This document shows, piece after piece, positions 55,265-64,000 of a stretch of DNA of 64,000 nucleotides. How positions within the stretch are numbered: position 1 is the first letter of the stretch; every line of letters starts with the position of its first letter. The stretch comes from Doryteuthis pealeii. Its lineage: Eukaryota; Mollusca; Cephalopoda; Myopsida; Loliginidae. Where the stretch lies: the NCBI GenBank assembly GCA_023376005.1, contig CM042150.1, positions 70,525,084-70,589,083 on the forward strand. The letters run 5' to 3'. Under the pieces are notes generated by a model. The model was not told the origin of the DNA, searched no databases, and was given only the letters and a program-made list of their open reading frames with translations. The position numbers and the translations under genes are program-made.

Positions 55265-56365
55265 TTATTACAGTAAACAAATATAACTAGTAAAATAACA
55301 AGGAAGGTGTTGTTTTTTTTTAATTATTTTTTTATTTTTAATGCTCGCCGAATCTACGCAAGATTTCCCAAATTATTCATGAATATTCATTAAACAGTAA
55401 AAATGCTTCTGATTGGGTGGGTACTTGTTGATTTCATTCAATGAAGTTTCTCTATCATGTACGATAATGTAGCGATATTTTGATTTATTTTTACGTGACA
55501 CTAAACAAACATGAAACAAGACAAGAATTAGTCAGTCAGACTACTTTAAAGATTGTTAAAGGTTTAAAAAATAAATTCCGTTTTACAAGACGTGAAATTT
55601 CGTAAAATTCAGAACATGTAACTTTAACATTATCTTGATAATCATGTTCAGCAGGGTTTAATTGAATAAAATGATTAATTTTTAGAAAAAAGTAAATATC
55701 TTAGCAAGACTTAGAATTTGTTAAAAAAAATATTTTGTCTGTAAGTCAGTCAAATAATTTTCACAGAAATTCAACATAAAAATATCTCCACAATTGAATT
55801 GACATAATTTTAATTTTATCGTTACAAATACGATTATTTAGAATAAATTTTGAGTAAAAATAACGTTTATTTGAAGAAGTGAGCAGCTAAAATCATTTTT
55901 TTTTTCGAGAATATCACTCGTGTAAAATAGTGACTGAAAATTAAAGAATGTTTTGTACTTGTATAGAATAGCGCATATGTAAATTTTTACTGAAAATTTA
56001 AAAAAAACAAAAAAAAAACAATACGCAGTAACGTAATATTAATATAAGAATTGCATAAAATTAATGTTCATTTAAAAAAAAAAGTTTTTATTAAACATTT
56101 TCGAAAGCGCTGAAAAGTGAAAGTTTTTTTTAAAACAAATGTTGGTCCCCACCCTCAGACCCCTAAGTAAGGCTTCAATATGGCGCTTGAACAAAATTTT
56201 TTTCATCAAATGTCAATTTCATCTCAGTTAAAAAGTAACTGTTCTTTTTACGAACTCTCCCACACTCTCCTGGAAAATATTGACCTTATTTACTGTTTTT
56301 ACCGACCAAACAGATATTTTCTGAGTCGTGCAATTCATCGGTAAATTAGTGTTGATATTATACAA
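55265..56365. other. AT-rich non-coding stretch
   Basis: No gene was recognised. Confidence 0.5.
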
Positions 56366-56369
56366 TATC

Positions 56370-58205
56370 TCCCCCCCCCCCAGGTTTTTATCAGCAAGTC
56401 AATTTAGATATTTTATCCCTCACCCCACCTAGTTTAAAATATTTTTCGATGATTTTTTACAAAACACAAATTCAAATTTAAAATATTAAATACTGCTAAT
56501 TTTGGCCTCACAGATGTATTTTACAAAATAAATTTAATCCCTTCGAGAAAAAAAATAAACCAAAAAAATCAAGGAATTATCATATTTTAATGAAAATTTC
56601 AGTGTTGATTTATCAATGAATGAATTATTTCAGGTCACTTAATTTTGACACTGCCCCCCTATTTTGGGGGCTCAAAATAACGGGTATATTCGCGAAGTTC
56701 TGTCCCGGCCTCCTGCCTCAAAAACCGCTAGCTGCTGAAAAAAAAACACCAGCTATAATTGAAGTCCGTAGCTGAAGTGGTGTCACTTGAAAAAAAAAAA
56801 CTAGAGTTAGGGTTTAGTGTTGGGGTTGGGGTTAGTTTAATTGGAAAATAAATAAATAATTTGAGCTCTGGAAAAAACAGAACCCAGAAATTTTGTAATA
56901 AAACTGTTAATTTTAACTAGGGGGTTTAGGGTTAGGGTTGGGTTTTTGGGAAAAACACCCAAAGTTGGTTGCTTTTTTTTTTTTTTTTTTTTTTCAAGTG
57001 ACACCGATTCGGCTGGGTTTTTTTCAGCAGCCAGCGGCTAGCCATTTTTGAGGCAGGAGGCCGGGACTGAACTCCGCGAAGAGTACCAAAATATCTTTTG
57101 AAACTAATTATAGTATGAATAAAAAAACAAAAGAATGAAGGTGTGAATAAAAGAAAAAAATTATTTGAAAGGAACACCTTGTAGAAAATAAGTATTGAAA
57201 ATTAAATGTAAAAAAACTCCAAAAAAAATGTTGGATTTTTTTTTTTTTTACTTTTTGTTTATATATATAATTGTCTTTTAAATTATCAGTGAAAAAATTA
57301 TACATCGATATTTGTTTTGTTAAAAAGAGTTTTTTCCAAAAAATGATTAGATAACAATTATAAAGTGGGCTTAAATAGATATTTGTTTTTAGAATCTAAA
57401 ATTATGAAATTTAAAACTTAAATTTAGGCATTTCATATTTTAGATGAATTTTATCTAATAATTAGGTATATGGATTGTTGTTTTCAAGGCGCATATAGGT
57501 GGCATTTATTTTAAAGAATTTCAATTTATTTCCATTGAATCAGTTTGATTGAAATGATTCAGTAATTTAAAAGAATTTGTTGAGTCAACACTGAAAATGT
57601 TATTAAAATCAGATAATTCTCTGATATTTGGCAATTTTTTTTCTGCATTTAACATATTTCTTGGTGACTTTTTGTAAACAAAAACGCCAGATTTTTGGGG
57701 GACTCTTTAGTTTTTCTGTGTGTTTTGAAAAAAAAAAAGGTATTTCATTTAAATCAATATCAAAAAGGTAATCATTTTTCTGTACATAGTGTATTTAATT
57801 TTTTTCTATTATTAATTTCTAAGAAGAAACTATTATAAGTCTTAAAATCTTAAATGATGTGGGGATTTTTAATCCGTAACAAAGGGCCCATTTTGATAAA
57901 TTTTTTTTAGCTGAATTTAATTGTTTAGAATGTATTAAAAAATTTTTTCTGATGCTAATCATACTTTTCAAATTAAACAAAAACTTGACCTTAAATAATC
58001 GATTTAATTAATTTTAATTTGTTTTTAAAATGAAAATGTGCACACAAGTTGGTGGTACCTATCAAATATGTACTGTGATGTTTTTTGCTTTTTATCGACA
58101 AATATATATAGGGTATTATTACACTACTGCCCCCCCCCCTGCTTTTTATTGGCACATCAATTTAGATATTTTACAGCCCACACCATTGTAAAAAAATGTT
58201 TTTTT
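56370..58205. repeat. Fold-back repeat family FB, copy 3, with nested insertion
   Basis: Family marks are ATCAAGGAATTATC, TTGATTTATCAATGAATGAA and CAGGTCACTTAATTTTGACA on the left. On the right are ATTGAATCAGTTTGATTGAA and TAAATAATCGATTTAATTAA. Both outer flanks carry a C run followed by TTTTTAT and CAATTTAGATATTTTA (56371-56435 and 58129-58175), probably the family's outer ends. The copy is split by a 390-bp palindrome at 56690-57079. Confidence 0.65.
56690..57079. mobile_element. Palindromic insertion with MITE T core
   Basis: TCGCGAAGTTCTGTCCCGGC and GGCCTCCTGCCTCAAAAA at the left recur inverted as GAGGCAGGAGGCCGGGACTG and TCCGCGA at the right. The inner arms GTGTCACTTGAAAAAAA / TTTCAAGTGACACC extend the pairing. 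The centre holds a rearranged MITE T (56800-56945) with TTAGGGTTTAGTG and GGTTTAGGGTTAGGGTTGG. It interrupts FB copy 3, so it is the younger insertion. Confidence 0.8.
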
Positions 58206-58344
58206 TTGTTTTTTTATGAATTTGTTCAAATTTCAATTGAATTTCTACAAATCACAATTCCCAACACCACCCACCATTGAGGTATAAAATCCTTCAGTCT
58301 TTTTCAATATTTTTATTTTTAAAATAATCTACTTTAAAAAAAAA

Positions 58345-58495
58345 CATTTTATTTAGCCTTTTTAATGATTGGTTCCCATATTGTATTCATCTCTGTATTT
58401 GGTCTACTCAATAGGTCACTACAGCCCAACATATGAGCTGCTTCTTTAAGACGTCTTGTTTTCCATGTCCTTCCCTATCTATCATTTCAACTTGA
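58345..58495 (-). pseudogene. Penelope-like GIY-YIG fragment, second copy
   Basis: The minus strand reads VEMIDREGH, then after a one-base shift KTRRLKEAAHMLGCSDLLS and RPNTEMNTIWEPII. It aligns with the C-terminal half of the fragment at 50042-50160. Only the end of the domain is kept. Confidence 0.7.
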
Positions 58496-58559
58496 AAATA
58501 TAACTTTAATATATGGGGTGTTCAATGGTTGTCAAGGGAGATAATATTTTTTTTTTAAA

Positions 58560-58640
58560 TTTCTTCATTTTAAAACAATTACCAAAAATCAGGGAATTGT
58601 CCAATTTTAATGAAATTTTCACCAAATTATTTTCCAACGA
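58560..58640. repeat. Fold-back family FB, short fragment
   Basis: ACCAAAAATCAGGGAATTGT then CCAATTTTAATGAAATTTTC matches one subterminal arm of the FB family only. Confidence 0.6.
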
Positions 58641-61190
58641 CTTAATTTTATAATAATTAGCTTATTTTATTGAAGAAACTTGAAAAAAAAAAAAAAATGT
58701 TTTTATCAATTCAGAATTGACCTTTGACCTTTTACATTTTTTTGAAAGATCATATCCTGAAGAATATATAGAAAAATTAAAAAATATAAATTCAATACCC
58801 TAAAAAGTGATTTTAAAACTTAAAAGTTATTTTCTTAAAACTCAAAAAATAAATGTAGCATGTTTTTTTTTTTCGTAGTTTAAAAAAAAATATTTTTCTT
58901 TAAATTGATGCAAAAAAAAAATTATTTTATCCAAGCTAAATTGAGTTTTTTACTACCTTAAAAATTTCAAGGTCAATTTTACATGTCTGTCAATATTCGT
59001 GAAAATTTAACAAAAGATAGCCCTAAATTTTATCTTTGAAAAAATTTAAGTTAAAACTATGAGATGATATGCTACATATTTTCTGAGATTTAAAAAAAAA
59101 ATAATCGTCAATTTCAACTATGGAAGACAAAACTGGCTGAATTCTCTCTCAGTCTAGATAAATATCTCAATCTCAACAGAGAAAAGTCTTTTTCACTACA
59201 CTTCCAAGAAAAATTATTTTTAAAGATATTGGAAAGAAAATCCAATATTCATCTTTTACTTCGAAATACACGGATGTGAAAACATACAAGATAGTAAAAG
59301 AATTTCAATAGATGATTTTATGAATATGTTATGAGTTATGTTAGAATTATTGTTTTAAAAAAGTCTTCTTTTTTTTGTTTTTGTTTATTCTTTCTAAAGT
59401 TCACCATGTATAACCAAAAAGTAGATATAAGCATGACATTGCTTTTAGGAGCAAGTTATTTTTCCCTTTTTTAAAAATTCCATTCCATAATCCTTCATTA
59501 TTTTTTCATGTTTTTGCTTCCTGTACCAAATTACCATATTCTATTTATGACACAATGTTCTTTGATCTTTCTTTTTTTATATTTTTGAATGTTATTTTGC
59601 TTGATTATCCATAAAGCAATGAAATTCTCAAAATATCTATTTTTATTCCATATCATATACTTTTTACACAACTTGAATTAAGCACTGTACTCCTTATGGC
59701 ATCATTGAGTTAAATTATTATATAAACATGAACTTTAATTCTTAAAGAATATTTATAAAGGCATATTTTGTGCTATTTTGGTAAGTTATCTGTTTACTAG
59801 ATTATTTTATATTTATTCCTCTATTATTTAAGGGAGCTTATTCATGAAATATTTCTAAAAATAAGTCAAGCTATAAACCATTATCACAGAATGTGGAAAG
59901 TGGAATAGCAAAATTGGGAGAAGAATATACAAAATATTCTTTTAAATTTCTGTATTCCTTAAATGTATTTATAACAAAATCAGCTTTTTGTTTTTGTGAA
60001 AAAAAAAGTTTCTCATGGTTATTCTTTTTGTCTTTGATTCTTTGAATAATTATCTTTGGTTCTGGAATATTTTACTTCAGAGATTAGCCATTGTCTTGCA
60101 GTATTTAACTTCTATCACCTTGAACTGAAAATTACTTAGGTCCTGCCAGCAAAGTCTCAAGCTGATGTTGTTGTTGTTGCTGTGCTTTCTTTTTCTTTTT
60201 TTTTTTTTTTTTTTTTTTTTTCCAAGTAAAAAAAAAAGAATGACCCCCCCTCCTCAAAAATCAAAATAAAACAAAAATTTTAGCTCGGCTTTTGGCTTTT
60301 AATTTTTGTCTTCAGCACCAAAGAAGTCTGGATTTGAATAGAATAACACTTAATGGAATTAATGTTCTGGTTTTGAATGGGATTCATGTCTGCACTTCAT
60401 GGCTTCTTTTCCACTTGATAGTCTCTTGCCAAACGAATAAAAAGAAAAAAAAATTAAATAGAATAGCAAAATGTGAATATAAGGATCTTTTTAGTGAAAT
60501 GATAAAAAAGAAAAGAAGAAAAAAAAAGCGAAACAGAAACAAGAGAGTGAGAATTGCATTCAGTTGTCATACAAAAGCTGTAGGAATTGCAGACTTTTTG
60601 ATAATACTGCAGATATGGTTGGATGATAGACAATTTAACTGCACTCTTCACAAATAATATTCAATGTAAAGTCTTCTCCATATTTGCTGAAAAATTCACA
60701 ATGATTAAATTGTTGATTATCATCATCTCTTAACATTTCTTTTAATTTACTACTTTTTATCCATTAAATTTCATTTTTAGATTTTTTTCAGGAACTTTAT
60801 TTTCTATGTGTATGAAGACAGCTGCATGATTACCATTTAGAAAAACACCATTTATATTAAAATTCTATCAGATACCTAGTATTTTCAATTATCAATTGAA
60901 TTTTAGCAAAGAAAAAGTACAATTAACATTGCCTTAAAAATAAAATGAAAATTTGAAAACCTAGCTTAAATTCCTGTGAATTTTTAAAGGGGAGTTACAT
61001 TTCTGCTGTTTTATCATTTTAAATTATACATGGGTCTCCGATTTTCTTTGCTTTATAATCTGATTAGATTAGAATACAATGTTTATATTTGCATTATTTT
61101 TATAAATAAAATATTTGTTGATGTTAGATTAATATATACATATTACCTCTATCCTAGGGACTGGCAAACAGAGCCTCAAAGTCATTTTTG
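58641..61190. other. AT-rich non-coding stretch
   Basis: A T run lies at about 60194-60220. 59745-59905 is a relative of the flanks of the mariner copy at 45.5-46.0 kb. The 121-codon frame at 60292-60657 is Lys-rich from A runs and unsupported. Confidence 0.5.
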
Positions 61191-61194
61191 ACCA

Positions 61195-62190
61195 AATGAC
61201 TTTAGCCCCCCCTACAGAAAATAATTTACCAAAAATCAGGGAATAATTGGATTTTAATGAAATTTTCAGTGTTTATTTATTGAAGAACGATCTTTATAAT
61301 GCATTATTTATTTTATTTCAAAACTTTCTAATTTTTTTCAGGTCACTTAATTTTGACCCCCCTTATGCTGGGGGCATAAAATTGTTTCAAGTTGGTCCTT
61401 ACCTGATACTAATTACAGTATAAATAAAGAGATAAAAGGCCAAAGTTATGAATAGAAACAAAAAAAATTTTTTACAGTTGCTCTTCTATGAGAAAATAAG
61501 TACCAAAAATCGAAAAATAAAATGTAAAAAAAAAATAATAAATAATTAATTTTTTGGAGATTTCTTTTTTACCCATTTCGATAATTATTTAATTGGCTAT
61601 TATTTTATTTAAAAAAAAAATTATACATCGATGTTTTTTTTGCTTAAAAAGGGGAGGGGGTACATTTTCAATCGAGTTTTTCTTCAAAACTTATTACTTT
61701 TTGCGCCTAAAATAAGGTTTGCATTAAGTAGATGTTTATTTTTAGAATCTAAAAATATAACGTTTTAAACTTAAAATCCAAATACTTTTATTTTAAAGGA
61801 ATTTTATATATTAATTTTTCATAGCAAAAATACTAAATTAAAGTTTTGAAATAAAATAACTGATGCATTATAAAATTCATTAATTGATAATTCAATACTG
61901 AAAATTTCATTAAAATCGGATAATTACCTGATTTTTGGTAAAAAAAAATTTTCATCCCAAATGTTACGTTAAAATTGTAAACAAGCGCCTAAAACCATTG
62001 AAAAACAGCCAAAATGGCGTCGGCGAACAAAATTGACCAAAACAAATACTTTTAAATCTTTTAAAAATAAATTGCTTATGTAATGATATTTTTCTTTTTT
62101 AATGATGGTTATTATGGTACTACTTATCGATTTAGACAAAGTTTAACCTTAAATGATAGATTTAATTATTCTTAATTCGCTTTTAAAACT
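61195..62190. repeat. Fold-back repeat family FB, copy 4 (about 1 kb)
   Basis: Left arm 61208-61330 (ACCAAAAATCAGGGAATAAT, TTTTAATGAAATTTTCAGTG, TTTATTTTATTTCAAAAC) is inverted at 61840-61945. Between lie TTGACCCCCCTTATGCTGGG, ATTATTTAATTGGCTATTAT and GAATCTAAAAATATAACGTT, in the same order as the copy at 16.1-17.1 kb. Beyond the right arm both copies share AATTGACCAAA and CTTAAATGATAGATTTAATT-like sequence. No ORF. Confidence 0.75.
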
Positions 62191-62309
62191 CGTAGTATCC
62201 GATTTTTTTTGCTACTCCCTACTCTATCCTATAATAGTCACATTTGCATATAAATTTCATGTATTAAATGTAACAACTACTATGGGACTGAGGTAGTAGT
62301 TATTTACTA

Positions 62310-62430
62310 AGCTTAGCTTAGTTGTGGCACAAGGACCCAAGAATGGGGCACCCAATGAAAATCAAACTCACTAATAATGGTTTGCTAATCTAGAATGCTA
62401 ACCATTACACCATGTAAGGTGCCCTGATTG
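62310..62430 (-). mobile_element. tRNA-derived SINE head, family C
   Basis: On the minus strand GGCACCTTACATGGTGTAAT and GGTTAGCAT give an acceptor strand and box A, and GTGAGTTTGATTTTC gives box B. The 3' acceptor strand GGGTGCC pairs with GGCACC. The cloverleaf is only partly preserved and a tail follows, so this is a SINE or tRNA pseudogene rather than a working tRNA. Confidence 0.6.
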
Positions 62431-62433
62431 GTT

Positions 62434-62905
62434 GTTTTGTTTTATGGCATATCAATTCTTTTCAGGTCATTTAATGCTGAATCAAGTCATTTTGGTAAAC
62501 AAAGGACACAAGTTACTTATACTACATTCTGTTGCTTAAGTGGTCACCCAATTAAGTATTGAAAATGCTCATTGCTGCTTAACTTTGGTGATCTAGCAGG
62601 ACTTGACCATAATAATGTGCCCTGAGAGAGTATGTTCTAAATCCTTTAATATACTCAATTGTTAATACATGAAGCAAATAGATGAGTATGAATTTTCATA
62701 TGCATTTAATGATTAATTCCCCTATTTATTTTTACACTTGAGAAAGTGATTTGTTGTAGATATTTGTAAGAAATATATTGTAAAAATATATTTGTAAAAA
62801 TAAGTACAGCGAAATATCCTGTATGAAAATTTCTAAATATTTTGGAAATAACTAATCAAAAATGGTTTCTAATTTTATCACAGAAATATTATATTTGTAA
62901 TTATC
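62434..62905. other. Short dispersed repeat and non-coding sequence
   Basis: 62434-62485 matches 12603-12665 (GTTTTATGGCATATCAA, GGTCATTTAATGC). The rest shows nothing recognisable. Confidence 0.45.
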
Positions 62906-62911
62906 TTATTA

Positions 62912-63909
62912 TAATGGAGATTCAGTGTCTGTATGTCTGTAACTGAAACTACATCACTGCTTACATCACAATACAATACATAGGAATTGCGTAAGTTTAT
63001 TAATGAGTATTTAATTTATAGTCAAAATCATTAATACATAAAATAAAGAACAACCCTGTATTATCTCTACTCAGAAATTAAATATGCAACATTAAATACC
63101 CACATTGTTTGTTAAAACAAACTTTAATAAATACATGCCTAGTATTATTGATTTATATAGGGTTTGTTTTATTTTAATATATATTTAAAGTTATCTAATG
63201 TATAGATTTTTATGAGAAAATTATTTACAAACAAGAAATAGTCACATAATCTTTTTTTACATTAAATTTGAAGATGCTTGTGTCTTTAACTGTATCTGGT
63301 TAAGGTTTATATATATCCACTTTTCATTACAAGTTTAAATTTAATGACAGTTTCATCAATTTTGCTTATCCCCTCTGCTTAAAAATAAACTCACTAACAA
63401 AAAATATACTAACTCCCTCTAACGACAGTTTAATCAATCATGCTTACCCTCTCTGCTTCTTTTTTTCAGATTCAGTGATGCAGGGTTTAAAAATAAATAA
63501 AAAGATGTTCTGCAGTTAATATTTTGCAATAAAATTATTTACTAATATTAATAAGATTATAATATAATCTTATTAATATTAATTAATGATTTATGTTTTA
63601 TCATACAATGGGGAAAAAAAGTTGTGTTTTGATTATCATCTGTTGTAAAACAAAACAAACATTTTGTTTTCATTTGACGCACCCAAAAGAAAAAAAACTT
63701 AAATATTTGAATTAATTTTAATTTAACTGTTAGAAACTTAGTTTTATTAGAAAGAAAACCTATTTATTTGAATTTTGACAACAAAACAATTTTTTTATGT
63801 CTATTATTAAAAAGATATAAGATTTCAAACATCTGTTTACATTTTTTTATGAAAGAGAGTGGTAAAAATTAATTTTTACACCACCTGGGGAGTAGTTTTA
63901 TTTTGCTCT
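62912..63909 (+). mobile_element. Helentron-like non-autonomous element H3 (short)
   Basis: It begins TAATGGAGATTCAGTGTCTG. It shares AATGAGTATTTAATTTATAG, TAATACATAAAATAAAG, AATAAATACATGCCTAGT and TAATGTATAGATTTTTATGA with the 5' halves of H1/H2. The 3' part TTTTTACACCACCTGGGGAG then TAGTTTTATTTTGCTCTT corresponds to the H1/H2 ends, though the hairpin is weakened and CTAG is CTCT. It lacks the satellite, palindrome and MITE. Confidence 0.45.
63543..63581. repeat. Perfect 18-bp-arm palindrome
   Basis: TAATATTAATAAGATTAT (63543-63560) is followed by AAT and then its exact reverse complement (63564-63581). It lies inside H3. Confidence 0.9.
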
Positions 63910-64000
63910 TATATACAATATTTTTTATAAGTTGTATATGAATTATTCAACTCTATAGTACTTACTGTATTTTAGTCAATATCAAACAAACAATAAATTT

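Noticed and set aside
60292..60657. 121-codon Lys-rich frame
   Set aside because: Driven by A runs and without domain; the antisense frame is equally long.
62360..62430. Functional tRNA gene on the minus strand
   Set aside because: Acceptor pairing is partly kept, but box B is mutated (GAGTTTGATTTTC) and the anticodon arm does not fold well.

Overview
The window reads as non-coding, repeat-saturated DNA from an animal genome, most likely a cephalopod mollusc such as an octopus. This is an inference from very AT-rich sequence, long introns with animal splice signals, several tRNA-derived SINE families, abundant (TA)n and (CA)n tracts, and relics of Tc1/mariner, LINE, Gypsy, Penelope-like and Helitron-like elements. 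Nothing bacterial or viral-genome-like is present. The only host coding sequence I can defend is one 112-nt exon at 5043-5154 whose peptide resembles the N-terminal lead-in of the ubiquitin E1-like enzyme UBA6. If that is right, most of the window downstream is one or more very long introns. A second open segment at 7755-8031 is a weak candidate terminal exon.

Layout. 1-2165: a compound tandem array of an AT-rich unit with a hairpin core, interrupted by the 3' end of a LINE. 4.2-4.6 kb: an inverted pair of hammerhead-like Penelope-type terminal sequences. 5.0-8.3 kb: the exon, a fold-back repeat and a dispersed repeat. 8.8-9.5 kb: a 365-369-nt unit that carries a canonical hammerhead ribozyme and a tRNA-like Pol III promoter. 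It is present as a direct pair plus an inverted partial copy, all set inside (TA)n. 9.7-17.1 kb: an inverted pair of unclassified repeats, a SINE, microsatellites and a roughly 1-kb fold-back element. 17.6-18.4 kb: a dead Tc1 transposase with a template-switch scar. 19.39-22.55 kb: a Gypsy LTR retrotransposon with target duplication, PBS and PPT, near-identical LTRs and a large gag-to-RT deletion. 22.6-24.7 kb: a SINE and a mariner-like relic.

28.5-29.8 kb: a ribozyme-bearing composite around a tRNA-Arg-like SINE, then a 95-bp-arm palindrome with another hammerhead-like core. 30.9-40.2 kb: Helitron/Helentron-like non-autonomous elements that contain small inverted-repeat elements with TTAGGG-like cores, large palindromes and four copies of a 603-bp satellite. 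41.3-48.8 kb: deleted mariner elements, two dead LINEs and a decayed THAP-domain gene. 49.7-54.1 kb: SINEs, a Penelope GIY-YIG fragment and a second deleted mariner. 55-62.2 kb: fold-back elements, one with a nested palindrome, and another GIY-YIG fragment. 62.3-63.9 kb: a SINE and a third Helentron-like element.

The genes do not form a pathway. The coherent story is one of selfish RNA and DNA elements. The strongest is the recurrent link between hammerhead self-cleaving motifs, inverted-repeat architecture, and copy junctions lying within a few bases of predicted ribozyme cleavage sites. All similarity statements come from reading the sequence and from memory of protein families; no database search was run.
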